A DNA stretch of 64,000 bases. It comes from Nocardioides sp. S5. GTDB lineage: Bacteria; Actinomycetota; Actinomycetes; Propionibacteriales; Nocardioidaceae. The notes below the pieces were generated by a model, which saw only the letters and a list, made by a program, of their open reading frames with translations, was not told where the DNA came from and made no database searches. A program made the position numbers and the translations under genes. The stretch spans positions 4,650,001 through 4,714,000 of the forward strand of contig NZ_CP022296.1 in NCBI RefSeq assembly GCF_017310035.1, given 5' to 3'. The first letter of the stretch is position 1. Every line of letters begins with the position of its first letter. Below, piece after piece: positions 16,174 to 24,383 of this stretch.

Positions 16174-18729
16174 CTACTCGGTCGCGATCGCGTCCAGCAC
16201 CTTCATCCGTGAGGCACGGATCGCGGGGACGATCGCGGCGAGCACACCGAAGATCACGGCCACCACGAGGAAGACCAGGAGGTTGTCCAGCGGCAGCGAG
16301 AGCTCGGTGAGGTCGTCCTTGAGCGACTGCCGCAGGACCACGCCGATCACCAGCCCCAGCACCATGCCGAGCACCGCGCCGAGCAGCGCGATCGCCACCG
16401 ACTCGAGGGTGATCATCGTCCGCAGCCGGCGCCGCGAGAGCCCGACGGCGCGCAGCAGCCCGATCTCGCGGGTCCGCTCCAGGACGCTGAGGCCCAGGGT
16501 GTTGACGATGCCGATGACCGCGATGATCACGGCGAGGGCGAGCAGGCCGTAGATCACGTAGAGCAGCTGGTTGACCTGGCCGCTGATGAGCTCCTTGAAC
16601 TCGACCTTGTCCTGCACCGAGAGGATCGGCAGCTCCTCGACGACGTCCTCGAGCTCCTGCTTGACCGCGGCGCGGTCGGCGCCCTCCTCGACCGTGATGC
16701 TGAGGCTGGAGTCGCTGCGCTTGATGCCGGCGTCCTCGAGCACCGACAGCGGGACCGTGATGCCACCGGTGGTGGGGCTGTCCTCGAAGACGCCGACGAC
16801 CTCGACGGGGATCGTCTCGCCGCCGGGGAAGGAGACGTCGATGGTGTCGCCGGGACGCGCGCCGAGGTCGGCCGCGCGACCCTCGCTGAGCAGGGCCTGG
16901 CGGCCCGAGATGTCGTCGGTGCCCTCGACCATGGTGAGGTCGTAGATCTCGAAGTAGGCCTGGTCGACGCCGGCCGCGAAGCTCTGGTCCGACCGGCCGT
17001 CCACGTCGACGCTGACGGGCGTGCCCTGCTGGCGGGAGACGAGGTCGACGCCGTCGACGTCCTCCATGCGGTCGCCGTACTGCGCCGGGAAGCCCTGGAA
17101 GGTCGGCATCTGGACGAGGAAGTCGCTCCGGAAGGCGTCGTCGACGACCTTGTCGTTCGTCGCGCTGAGGGACGAGGCGAGCACCCCGACCGCGGAGACG
17201 ACGGCGAGGCCGATCATCAGCGCGGAAGCGGTGGCACCCGTACGCCGCGGGTTGCGCAGCGCGTTCTCGCCGGCGAGGCGACCCGCCGTGCCGAAGACGC
17301 GGCCGAAGACCGACCGGCACGCCAGCAGGACGGGCTTGCCGAGCACCGGGGCGAGCACGGCGGTGGTGATCACCCAGATGACCGCGCCGGCGCCGATCCA
17401 GATCGCGTCGGTGCCGGGGGCGCCGGTGAGACCTGCGGCCGCCAGCGCGATGCCGACGACCATGGCGATCGAGCCGAGCACCAGGCGCCGGCCCATCCCC
17501 TTCTCCTGCACGACCAGGTCGTCGCGCATCGCGGCGACCGGCGGGACCTTGGCGGCGCGTCGGGCCGGCACGAAGGCGGCGACCATCGTCACCAGGATGC
17601 CGGTGACGTAGCCGGCGGCGATGGTGAAGGGCGTCAGGGTCAGCACCTCGCCGGCGATGTCGAGGCCGAAGGTGCGGAAGAGCCCCGCCAGCAGGCGCGA
17701 GAGGCCCAGGCCCAGCAGCAGGCCGAGCGTGGCACCGACCACCGACATCAAGAACGCCTCGATGAGCACCGACCGGGTGACCTGCCGCTTGCTGGCACCG
17801 AGCGCGCGCAGCAACGCGGACTCGCGCACCCGTTGCGAGACGAGGATCGAGAAGGTGTTGAAGATGATGAAGGCGCCCACCACGATCGCGATGACCGCGA
17901 AGGTGGTGAGGAAGATCGAGATGACGTCGAGGAACTGGCCGATCTGGTCCTGCGTCTCCTTGACCACCTCGTCGCCGGTCACGCCCGCGAAGCCGTCGGG
18001 CACGACCGCGTCGGCGGCCGCAGCGAGCTCGGTCTGGGAGACGCCGTCGGCGGCGGTGAGCGCGACACTGGTGAAGGCGTCCTGGCCGTCGAGGAAGATC
18101 TCCTGCGCCTCGGCGGTGTCGAGCAGGACGAGGGTGGCGCCGGCGGTGCCGCCGCCGTTGAAGTCGGCCGTGCCGACCAGGGTGAAGGTCCGCCGGGTCT
18201 CCCCGAGGGTCGGCACGATCATCGTGACCTCGTCGCCGACGGCGTACGACCCGCGCTCCGCGGACGACGTGTCGAGGGTGACCTCACCCGGCTCGGAGGG
18301 CCACTCGCCGGCGGTGAGCTCGAGGATCTGCTCGCCGGCCATGTTCTCGGTCGGGGCGTAGTTGAAGGCCAGCGTCGGGGCACCCTGGCCACCGACGAGC
18401 TTGCCGTCCTCGCCCAGTAGGAAGGAGCCGATGCCGTCGACGGAGCCGACCGCGTCCTCGACCTCCGGCAGCGCGTCGAGGGTCTCGACATCGGCGGGCG
18501 TGATCACCTGGGTCGTGCCGACCCCGGCGTTGGCGCCCTGGATGTCGCCGGCGGGACGCACGAGCGCGTCGGAGGTGGAGCCCTTGACGATGTTGTCGAA
18601 GGTCGCGTTGAGGCCGGTGCTGAAGGTCATCACACCGGCGAGGAAGCCGATGCCGAGCACGATCGCGAGCGTGCTCATCAGCAGGCGCACCTTGCGAGCG
18701 AGCAGGTTGCGCCAGGTCAGGCGGAGCAT
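16174..18729 (-). CDS. ABC transporter permease with two FtsX domains
   Basis: 851 residues. The N-terminus MLRLTWRNLLARKVRLLMST leads into helix 1, then an extracellular MacB-like domain (about residues 45-250) and an FtsX domain with three helices (about 260-400). A second helix-external domain-FtsX unit repeats this from about 415 to 851; characteristic words are VSQRVRESALLRALGASKRQ and VLERTREIGLLRAVGLSRRR. The tandem layout is typical of MacB/LolC-type exporters in Gram-positives that move lipids, peptides or antibiotics. The ATPase gene is one base upstream, so both form one transporter. The substrate cannot be read from the sequence. Confidence 0.9.
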   Translation of the reverse strand: MLRLTWRNLLARKVRLLMSTLAIVLGIGFLAGVMTFSTGLNATFDNIVKGSTSDALVRPAGDIQGANAGVGTTQVITPADVETLDALPEVEDAVGSVDGIGSFLLGEDGKLVGGQGAPTLAFNYAPTENMAGEQILELTAGEWPSEPGEVTLDTSSAERGSYAVGDEVTMIVPTLGETRRTFTLVGTADFNGGGTAGATLVLLDTAEAQEIFLDGQDAFTSVALTAADGVSQTELAAAADAVVPDGFAGVTGDEVVKETQDQIGQFLDVISIFLTTFAVIAIVVGAFIIFNTFSILVSQRVRESALLRALGASKRQVTRSVLIEAFLMSVVGATLGLLLGLGLSRLLAGLFRTFGLDIAGEVLTLTPFTIAAGYVTGILVTMVAAFVPARRAAKVPPVAAMRDDLVVQEKGMGRRLVLGSIAMVVGIALAAAGLTGAPGTDAIWIGAGAVIWVITTAVLAPVLGKPVLLACRSVFGRVFGTAGRLAGENALRNPRRTGATASALMIGLAVVSAVGVLASSLSATNDKVVDDAFRSDFLVQMPTFQGFPAQYGDRMEDVDGVDLVSRQQGTPVSVDVDGRSDQSFAAGVDQAYFEIYDLTMVEGTDDISGRQALLSEGRAADLGARPGDTIDVSFPGGETIPVEVVGVFEDSPTTGGITVPLSVLEDAGIKRSDSSLSITVEEGADRAAVKQELEDVVEELPILSVQDKVEFKELISGQVNQLLYVIYGLLALAVIIAVIGIVNTLGLSVLERTREIGLLRAVGLSRRRLRTMITLESVAIALLGAVLGMVLGLVIGVVLRQSLKDDLTELSLPLDNLLVFLVVAVIFGVLAAIVPAIRASRMKVLDAIATE

Positions 18730-18730
18730 C

Positions 18731-19510
18731 TCAGCCCGCCGCCTTCGCGGACGCGGCGTCCTGGAGGCCGACCATCTTCTCGAGGATCTGGTCCCGATCG
18801 GGGTTGCGCAGCTCGTCGACGATGCGGCCGTCGGCGAGGAAGACGACGCGGTCGGTGTACGACGCCGCGACCGGGTCGTGCGTCACCATCACGACCGTCT
18901 GGCCGAACTCGTCGACGCTGCGGCGCAGGAAGCCCAGCACCTCCGCGCTGCTGGTCGAGTCGAGGTTGCCGGTGGGCTCGTCGGCGAAGACGATCTTCGG
19001 CTGGCTGACCAGGGCGCGGGCGCAGGCGACGCGCTGCTGCTGCCCGCCCGACATCTCCGAGGGGCGGTGGCCCAGGCGCGGGCGCAGGCCGACGGCGTCG
19101 ACGACCTGATCGAACCACGCCCGGTCGGGCTTGCGGCCGGCGAGGTTGAGCGGCAGGAGGATGTTCTCCTCCGCGGTCAGGGTCGGCACCAGGTTGAAGG
19201 ACTGGAAGACGAAGCCGACGCGCTCGCGGCGCAGCGTCGTGAGGTCCTTGTCCTTGAGCTTGCCCAGCGCCGTGCCGTCGACGACGGCCTCCCCCGAGGT
19301 CGGGGTGTCGAGGGCCGCCAGGCAGTGCATGAGGGTCGACTTGCCGGAGCCCGACGGGCCCATCACCGCGGTGAACTCGCCCTGCATCAGGTCGATCGTG
19401 ACGCCGTCGAGGGCTCGCACCTCCGCCTCGCCCTTGCCGTAGGTCTTCACCAGGTCGTGCGCGCTCGCTGCGACGCCGTGCGTCGCCTCCCCCAGGGTGT
19501 GCTCAGTCAT
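18731..19510 (-). CDS. ABC transporter ATP-binding protein (MacB/LolD type)
   Basis: 259 residues. Walker A is GPSGSGKST, the Q-loop FVFQSFNLVP, the signature MSGGQQQRVACARAL, Walker B KIVFADEPTGNLDS, and the H-loop VMVTHDP. The Leu/Val pattern and the TSGEAVVDG region fit the LolD/MacB class that works with FtsX-type permeases, encoded directly downstream. ATG 19510 sits 6 nt after CAGACT with no ribosome-binding site, so the operon mRNA may be leaderless. An 18-bp perfect palindrome 58 bases further upstream is a candidate operator. Confidence 0.92.
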   Translation of the reverse strand: MTEHTLGEATHGVAASAHDLVKTYGKGEAEVRALDGVTIDLMQGEFTAVMGPSGSGKSTLMHCLAALDTPTSGEAVVDGTALGKLKDKDLTTLRRERVGFVFQSFNLVPTLTAEENILLPLNLAGRKPDRAWFDQVVDAVGLRPRLGHRPSEMSGGQQQRVACARALVSQPKIVFADEPTGNLDSTSSAEVLGFLRRSVDEFGQTVVMVTHDPVAASYTDRVVFLADGRIVDELRNPDRDQILEKMVGLQDAASAKAAG

Positions 19511-19567
19511 GGGGGAAGTCTGGCAGGGTGCCCGAACCGGCGGCCATGGGATAAGACCCGCAGCCGA

Positions 19568-19585
19568 CCCTGACATGTGTCAGGG
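19568..19585. promoter_or_regulatory. 18-bp perfect palindrome CCCTGACA-TG-TGTCAGGG
   Basis: The palindrome lies between the divergent ABC-exporter operon (start 19510) and the LysE gene (start 19644). Its symmetry and position suggest an operator for a dimeric repressor of one or both genes; no regulator gene is adjacent. Confidence 0.55.
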
Positions 19586-19631
19586 GTGTCCCGGGGTACG
19601 ACCGCCACCACCGCGCGCGGGCCGTGAGCCC

Positions 19632-19637
19632 TAGGTT
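19632..19637 (+). promoter_or_regulatory. -10 box TAGGTT of a leaderless start
   Basis: TAGGTT is followed by 6 nt and then the GTG start of the LysE-type gene. No Shine-Dalgarno sequence is present. Confidence 0.5.
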
Positions 19638-19643
19638 GGCCGC

Positions 19644-20246
19644 GTGGGAGACATCGCGGCGGGGCTGCTCACGGGCCTGTCCCTCATCATCGCGATCGGC
19701 GCGCAGAACGCCTTCGTGCTGAGGCAGGGTCTGCGCCGCAGCCACGTCGGGCTGGTCGTCGCCATCTGCGCGCTGTCCGACGTCGTCCTCATCCTCGCCG
19801 GGGTCGCCGGCATCGGCGTCGTCGTCGACCGCGCCCCGTGGGCGATCGAGGTGATCCGCTGGCTCGGCGTCGCCTTCCTCACCGTCTACGGCATCTCCTC
19901 CCTGCTGCGCGCCCGGCGCCCGCAGGCCCTCGCGGTGGGCGCCGACGTGGTGGAGTCGCGTACGGGCGTGGTGGTCCGCGCCGTCGCGCTGACCTGGCTC
20001 AACCCGCACGTCTACCTCGACACGGTCCTGCTGCTCGGCTCCATCGCCGCGACCCGCGGCGACCCCGGTCGCTGGTGGTTCGCCCTGGGGGCTTGCGTGG
20101 CGAGCATCGCGTGGTTCGCAGGCCTCGGCCGCGGTGCGCGTCTGGCCGCGCCCCGGCTGGCCAGCCCTCGTGCGTGGCAGGTGCTCGACGTGCTGATCGG
20201 GGTCGTGATGCTCGCGATCGCCGTACGCCTCGCGCTCGGTGCCTGA
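19644..20246 (+). CDS. LysE/ArgO family amino-acid exporter
   Basis: 200 residues with about six hydrophobic helices. The family signature GAQNAFVLRQGLRRSHVG is near the N-terminus, and TWLNPHVYLDTVLLLGSIA marks the conserved central part. LysE/ArgO proteins export basic amino acids such as lysine or arginine from the cytoplasm. Corynebacterial lysE is usually paired with the regulator lysG, which is not seen here. GTG 19644 follows the -10 box TAGGTT by 6 nt. Confidence 0.88.
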   Translation: MGDIAAGLLTGLSLIIAIGAQNAFVLRQGLRRSHVGLVVAICALSDVVLILAGVAGIGVVVDRAPWAIEVIRWLGVAFLTVYGISSLLRARRPQALAVGADVVESRTGVVVRAVALTWLNPHVYLDTVLLLGSIAATRGDPGRWWFALGACVASIAWFAGLGRGARLAAPRLASPRAWQVLDVLIGVVMLAIAVRLALGA

Positions 20247-20255
20247 GGGGACTCC

Positions 20256-20438
20256 TCAACCGGCGGTGGGGTCGCCGGCCGCCTCGCGCGCCACGGCCTC
20301 GTCGTGCCGCTTGTGCAGCCGCTCGCGGATCTCGCCGGCGTCGTAGTGGCGGCGTACGCGCTCGTCGCGGGCCACGGCAGCGCCGGTGGCGACGCCGGCG
20401 AGGATCCCGGCCAGGCCCAGCAGCTTCCACGCGCGCAT
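20256..20438 (-). CDS. Small single-helix membrane protein
   Basis: 60 residues: one hydrophobic segment near the N-terminus (LLGLAGILAGVATGAAVA) followed by a charged tail (RRHYDAGEIRERLHKRHDEA). ATG 20438 follows TAGGGT by 7 nt; GAGGA within the gap could also act as a ribosome site. It is divergent from the NlpC/P60-like gene. Function unknown. Confidence 0.6.
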   Translation of the reverse strand: MRAWKLLGLAGILAGVATGAAVARDERVRRHYDAGEIRERLHKRHDEAVAREAAGDPTAG

Positions 20439-20479
20439 GGTCCTCACCCTAGGCCAGATCCCTAGGGCAGACTGCGCGC

Positions 20480-21112
20480 ATGGCATCGGCCCTGACCCTC
20501 GACCAGGCGGTCGACCTGACCCGCAGCGGAGACATCTGGCTGTTCCGCGGTCGCCGGGCCCCCGACCGGGCGATCCGGGCGGTGACCAACTCGCCGGTCA
20601 ACCACGTCGGGATGGCCGTGGTCGTCGACGACCTGCCGCCGCTGATCTTCCACGCCGAGCTCGGCAAGAAGCAGCCGGACATGTGGACCGGCGCCCACCA
20701 CCGCGGCGTCCAGCTGCACGACCTGCGCGAGGCGGTCTCGCGCTGGCAGACCGACTACGACCAGGACGCGTGGCTGCGCCAGCTGCACCCCGAGATCGGC
20801 CAGCAGGAGGAGGACGGCATGCTCCGCGCGGTCGCGCGGCTCGACGGCGTCTCGTTCCCGAGCCTCACCCGCCTCGGCGCACGCTGGCTGCGGGGCCGCG
20901 ACGCCTACGTCCCGCACCGCAAGCGCGGGCGCCGGGTGACGCCGGAGGCGGCGTTCTGCGCCGAGATCGTGGCGACCTGCTACATCGAGATGGGCATCCT
21001 GCGCGACGACCGTCGCGCGACCTGGTACGACCCCGGCACGTTCTGGAGCGGCGACTACCTCCCGATCTCCGACGGCTGGGACCTCGGCAAGGAGGTCGCG
21101 GTCGCTAGGTGA
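20480..21112 (+). CDS. YiiX-like permuted NlpC/P60 (papain-fold) protein
   Basis: 210 residues. The N-terminal part (LTRSGDIWLFRGRRAPDRAI) is followed by SPVNHVGMAVVVDD, with a candidate catalytic His. A conserved Cys lies late, in AAFCAEIVATCYIEMGI. His-before-Cys order is the mark of circularly permuted NlpC/P60 proteins such as YiiX, which cleave amide or ester bonds in lipids or peptides. ATG 20480 follows CAGACT by 6 nt. It ends inside the last codons of the convergent WYL regulator gene (8-bp overlap). Substrate unknown. Confidence 0.7.
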   Translation: MASALTLDQAVDLTRSGDIWLFRGRRAPDRAIRAVTNSPVNHVGMAVVVDDLPPLIFHAELGKKQPDMWTGAHHRGVQLHDLREAVSRWQTDYDQDAWLRQLHPEIGQQEEDGMLRAVARLDGVSFPSLTRLGARWLRGRDAYVPHRKRGRRVTPEAAFCAEIVATCYIEMGILRDDRRATWYDPGTFWSGDYLPISDGWDLGKEVAVAR

Positions 21113-22058
21113 GCGAGCGCGCCAGCCGCGCGGCCACCACGGCCACCGCCTCGCGCAGCTCCGACCCGCCGACGACCGTGAAGGCGAAGGGCACCCCGGC
21201 CAGCCACTCACCGGCGTACGCCTGCGCGTTGCTGGTGCTGCCGACCAGCTCGCACCGGCCGTCCGGGAGCGCGGCGAGCGTCCCGAGCGTGGGCCGGATC
21301 CAGGGGCGTACGTCGTCCAGCGGGGCATCGAAGACGACGCGGGTCTCGTGCTCCCAACCCGTGCCGAGGTTGGCCTCGAGCTCGGCCGCCGGGTCGAGGT
21401 CGGCCGGGACGGCGAAGGTTCCCTCGAGGGTCTCGACACCGGTGATCCGGTCGATGCGGAAGGTGCGCAGCGCGTCGGCGTGGTGGGAGTGGCAGAGCAG
21501 GTACCACCGGCCGTAGCGGACCACCACCGACCACGGGTCCACCTCGAAGGTGCGCGCGTTGCCGGCCGCGGTGCGATAGCCCACGCGCACCTGGCGCTGT
21601 GCGGCGACGGCCGCGACGAGGTCACTGGTGACGCCACCGTCGGGCTTCGACGGCCAGCGCTCCGGCACCGTGCGGGCGGTCTCGCGCACCGTCACCGCCT
21701 GCCGCGCCACGTTGGTGGGCAGCACCCGCAGGATCTTGCCGAGCGCCGAGCCGACCGGGTCCTCCGCGTCGGCGACGGCGTGCTGGGAGTCCAGCGCGGC
21801 CATCACCAGGCCCAGCGCCTCGGTCGCGGAGAAGACCAGCGGCGGCAGGCGCAGGCCGCGACCGAGGGTGTAGCCACCGTAGGGGCCGCGGGTCGACTCG
21901 ACCGGGATGTCGGCCTCGCGCAGGATCGCGACGTAGCGCCGCGCGGCCCGCTCGGTCACCCCGAGGCGGCGCGCGAGCTCGGTCGCGGTGATTCCCGGCC
22001 GCGCCTGGAGCAGGTCGAGCGCCCGCAGCGCGCGAGCGGTGGGGCTGCTCTCGGACAT
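21105..22058 (-). CDS. YafY-type HTH and WYL-domain transcriptional regulator
   Basis: 317 residues. An N-terminal helix-turn-helix (ARPGITATELARRLGVTERA) is followed by the linker GPYGGYTLGRGLRLPPLVFS. A WYL domain around residues 150-230 includes RYGRWYLLCHSHHADALRTF and the start of the WCX region. WYL proteins bind nucleic acids or small ligands and often repress a neighbour. ATG 22058 lies 6 nt after CATGAT. A 23-bp inverted repeat at 22078-22100 sits right upstream, between this gene and the divergent hydrolase gene, and is the obvious operator candidate. Confidence 0.9.
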   Translation of the reverse strand: MSESSPTARALRALDLLQARPGITATELARRLGVTERAARRYVAILREADIPVESTRGPYGGYTLGRGLRLPPLVFSATEALGLVMAALDSQHAVADAEDPVGSALGKILRVLPTNVARQAVTVRETARTVPERWPSKPDGGVTSDLVAAVAAQRQVRVGYRTAAGNARTFEVDPWSVVVRYGRWYLLCHSHHADALRTFRIDRITGVETLEGTFAVPADLDPAAELEANLGTGWEHETRVVFDAPLDDVRPWIRPTLGTLAALPDGRCELVGSTSNAQAYAGEWLAGVPFAFTVVGGSELREAVAVVAARLARSLT

Positions 22059-22077
22059 GCCGCGATCATGTCACCCG

Positions 22078-22100
22078 TTCCGGACGCCAAACGTCCGGAA
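22078..22100. promoter_or_regulatory. Operator candidate TTCCGGACG-N5-CGTCCGGAA
   Basis: Perfect 9-bp arms separated by CCAAA. The site lies 20 bases upstream of the WYL regulator start and 54 bases upstream of the divergent hydrolase start, as expected for autoregulation plus control of the neighbour. Confidence 0.75.
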
Positions 22101-22154
22101 TGCGTCATAGCGTGCGTCCCGAGGGTCGAACACATTCAACGGAGGAGAACCCAC

Positions 22155-22838
22155 ATGGACATCGTGCTCGTCGCCGGACTCTGGCTCGACGGATCAGCCT
22201 GGGACGACGTGCTGCCGGAGCTCGAGGCACTCGGCCACCGCGGCATCCCGCTCACCCTGCCCGGCCAGGGCGCCGGCGCCACGGCAGCGACGTACGACGA
22301 TCAGGTCGCGGCCGTGCTCGCCGCGGTCGACGCGGCCGACGGCGCCCCGCTCGTGGTCGGCCACTCGGCGGCCTGCACGCTGGCGTGGGCGGCGGCCGAC
22401 CGGCGACCCGACGCGATCACGGGGGTCGCGCTGATCGGCGGCTTCCCCGCGACCCACGAGACGTCGTACGCCGACTTCTTCGAGCCCGACGGCGACGCGG
22501 TGCCCTTCCCCGGGTGGGAGCCCTTCGCCGGCCCGGACTCCGACGACATGTCGCCCGAGGTCAAGGCCGAGGTCGCGGCGCGCACCGTCCCGGTGCCCGT
22601 CGGGGTGACCCGGGGCGTGGTGCGGTGGACCGACGAGCGCCGCCACGGTGTGCCGCTGACGCTCGTGTGCCCGGAGTTCAGCCCCGACCAGGCGCGGGAG
22701 TTCATCGCGTCGGGCGACGTCCCCGAGCTCGCGGACGCGACCGCGCTCGATTTGGTCGACCTCGACTCCGGCCACTGGCCGATGTTCACCCAGCCGGCCG
22801 CGCTGGCAGCGCTGCTGGACGGGGCCACCCGCCGCTGA
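22155..22838 (+). CDS. Alpha/beta-fold hydrolase
   Basis: 227 residues. The nucleophile elbow is GHSAACTLAW (Ser about residue 73), and the C-terminal His is in LDSGHWPMFTQP. There is no lid domain, as in small esterases and salicylate-esterase-like hydrolases. GGAGGAG lies 7 bases before ATG 22155, one of the clearest Shine-Dalgarno sites in the window. Divergent WYL regulator and shared palindrome suggest that its expression is controlled by that regulator in response to an unknown ligand, possibly its substrate. Confidence 0.82.
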   Translation: MDIVLVAGLWLDGSAWDDVLPELEALGHRGIPLTLPGQGAGATAATYDDQVAAVLAAVDAADGAPLVVGHSAACTLAWAAADRRPDAITGVALIGGFPATHETSYADFFEPDGDAVPFPGWEPFAGPDSDDMSPEVKAEVAARTVPVPVGVTRGVVRWTDERRHGVPLTLVCPEFSPDQAREFIASGDVPELADATALDLVDLDSGHWPMFTQPAALAALLDGATRR

Positions 22839-22862
22839 CGAGGTGGCGCCGACGAGGAAAGC

Positions 22863-23867
22863 TCAGTCCAGCAGGTCCTCGCGCCGCGCGGCGACGGTCG
22901 GCTCGTCCAGAGCGGCGGACCCGCCGGCGGGGCGCGAGGCCCTGACCGGGGTCAGCGGGGTGATCGGCGTCAGCGGCATGCCGACGTGGACGCTCGGGAC
23001 GCCGGCGGCGAGGTCGAGGTCGACGCCGGACATCTCGGCCGCTCCGAGACCGAGCATCGTCGCGACGTCGTGGGCGTTGGCCGGCCGCTTGGTCGGGTCC
23101 TTGTCGAGCAGCAGCTCGACCACCTCGCGGAGGTCGGCGGGGACGTCGTCGCCCAGCGGCGGCGGGGGCTCGTTGACGTGCGAGAGCGCCGTTGCGATGG
23201 GCGTGCCGCGGTCGAAGGGACGGGTGCCGGTGAGCATCTCGTGCGCGACCACGCCCAGGGCGTACAGGTCGCTCGCGCCGGTCGCCTGCTCGCCGACCGC
23301 CTGCTCGGGGCTGATGTAGTTCGGGGTGCCGAGCATCTCGCCCACCCTCGTGTGCCCGATGGCATCCATGGCGCGGGCGATGCCGAAGTCGGTCAGCTTC
23401 ACCACGCCGTCCTCGCGCACGAGGATGTTGGCGGGCTTCACGTCGCGGTGCACGACGCCGGCCTCATGGGCCACACCGAGGGCCAGGGATGCCTGGGCGA
23501 GCACGGATCGCACCACGTCGGGCGGCAGGGCACCCTGCTCCCGGATGATCGCGGACAGGGGCTGGCCGTCCACGAGCTCCATGACGAGGAACGTGAGGTG
23601 GTCCTCGTCCTCGCCGTAGTCGAAGACCGTGGTGATGTTGGCGTGCATCAGGGCAGCGGAGTGCAGGGCCTCGTCGCGGAAGCGCTCGGCGAAGATCTGC
23701 TCGTTCTCGGGGTCGGCGCGCATGACCTTGACCGCCACCACGCGCTGGAGCACGTCGTCGAGGCCGCTCCAGACGTCGGCCATGCCACCGGAGGCGATGC
23801 GCTCCTGGAGGACGTAGCGGTCCCCGAGACGGAGTCCTGCCTCGAGTCGCTGCACGGGGGTGCCCAC
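22863..23867 (-). CDS. Soluble Hanks-type Ser/Thr protein kinase
   Basis: 334 residues. All kinase subdomains are visible: glycine loop IASGGMADVWSG, the ATP lysine in VAVKVMRAD, catalytic loop HRDVKPANILV, metal site DFGIARAMD, and GTPNYISPEQA. The kinase domain fills residues 10-270; the short tail (TPITPLTPVRASRP) is Thr/Pro-rich and may be autophosphorylated. No transmembrane helix or PASTA domain is present, unlike PknB, so it should be cytoplasmic. The start is uncertain: GTG 23867 begins just before the kinase fold, while GTG 23921 would add 18 residues. The minus-strand frame stays open far upstream, but that stretch is antisense to the ArsR and antiporter genes. Confidence 0.85.
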   Translation of the reverse strand: MGTPVQRLEAGLRLGDRYVLQERIASGGMADVWSGLDDVLQRVVAVKVMRADPENEQIFAERFRDEALHSAALMHANITTVFDYGEDEDHLTFLVMELVDGQPLSAIIREQGALPPDVVRSVLAQASLALGVAHEAGVVHRDVKPANILVREDGVVKLTDFGIARAMDAIGHTRVGEMLGTPNYISPEQAVGEQATGASDLYALGVVAHEMLTGTRPFDRGTPIATALSHVNEPPPPLGDDVPADLREVVELLLDKDPTKRPANAHDVATMLGLGAAEMSGVDLDLAAGVPSVHVGMPLTPITPLTPVRASRPAGGSAALDEPTVAARREDLLD

Positions 23868-23950
23868 TTCCTTCGGGTACGGCGCGCGGACCGCACCGTT
23901 TGGGATGTTAACCCTCCTCACCTTGATCCCATGCCCCCTCGCGCGTCCTG

Positions 23951-23966
23951 CACCCCCGTGGGGGTG
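23951..23966. repeat. Inverted repeat CACCCCC-GT-GGGGGTG
   Basis: Seven-bp arms around GT lie between the divergent kinase gene and the ArsR-type gene, just upstream of the ArsR -35 box. It may be a second regulatory site. Confidence 0.35.
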
Positions 23967-23971
23967 GGCCC

Positions 23972-24002
23972 TTGACAACGTACAACCAGTTAGTTGTATG
24001 TT
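23972..24002 (+). promoter_or_regulatory. ArsR-gene promoter with embedded operator
   Basis: TTGACA (23972-23977) and TATGTT (23997-24002) are 19 nt apart, and the ATG follows 6 nt later. The imperfect palindrome TACAACCAGTTAGTTGTA (23981-23998) fills the spacer and touches the -10 box. A repressor bound there would block RNA polymerase, so autoregulation by the downstream ArsR-type protein is likely. Confidence 0.72.
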
Positions 24003-24008
24003 AGTCCC

Positions 24009-24380
24009 ATGAACAGCAGCGACGATGACCGCGCCGACGCGTGGTTCCACGCGCTGGCCGACCGCACCCGGCGCGACATCCTGCGCCGCGTGCTCGCCGG
24101 GGAGCACTCGGTCACCGCGCTGGCCCAGAGCTACGACATGAGCTTCGCGGCCGTGCAGAAGCACGTCGCCGTGCTCGAGCGTGCCGGCCTGCTGACCAAG
24201 CGTCGGCAGGGCCGCGAGGCCCTGGCCAGCGGCGACGTGGAGGCCGTGCGATCGGTCGGGCTGGTGCTCGGCGAGCTCGAGGCGCTCTGGCGCGGCCGCA
24301 TCGCCCGGATGGACGAGCTGCTCGCGACACCCGACACACCACCCACCACCACTCACGACACCACTCACGGAACGGACTGA
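24009..24380 (+). CDS. ArsR-family regulator
   Basis: 123 residues. The winged helix-turn-helix is clear: FHALADRTRRDILRRVLAGE, then VTALAQSYDMSFAAVQKHVA and LERAGLLTKRRQGREALASG. No metal-binding Cys cluster is present, so it belongs to the ArsR group that pairs with AHSA1-type proteins rather than to metal sensors. ATG 24009 is placed 6 nt after the -10 box; a TTG start 15 bases earlier would lie inside the operator. The AHSA1 gene follows after 3 bases, so the two are cotranscribed. Confidence 0.9.
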   Translation: MNSSDDDRADAWFHALADRTRRDILRRVLAGEHSVTALAQSYDMSFAAVQKHVAVLERAGLLTKRRQGREALASGDVEAVRSVGLVLGELEALWRGRIARMDELLATPDTPPTTTHDTTHGTD

Positions 24381-24383
24381 CCC

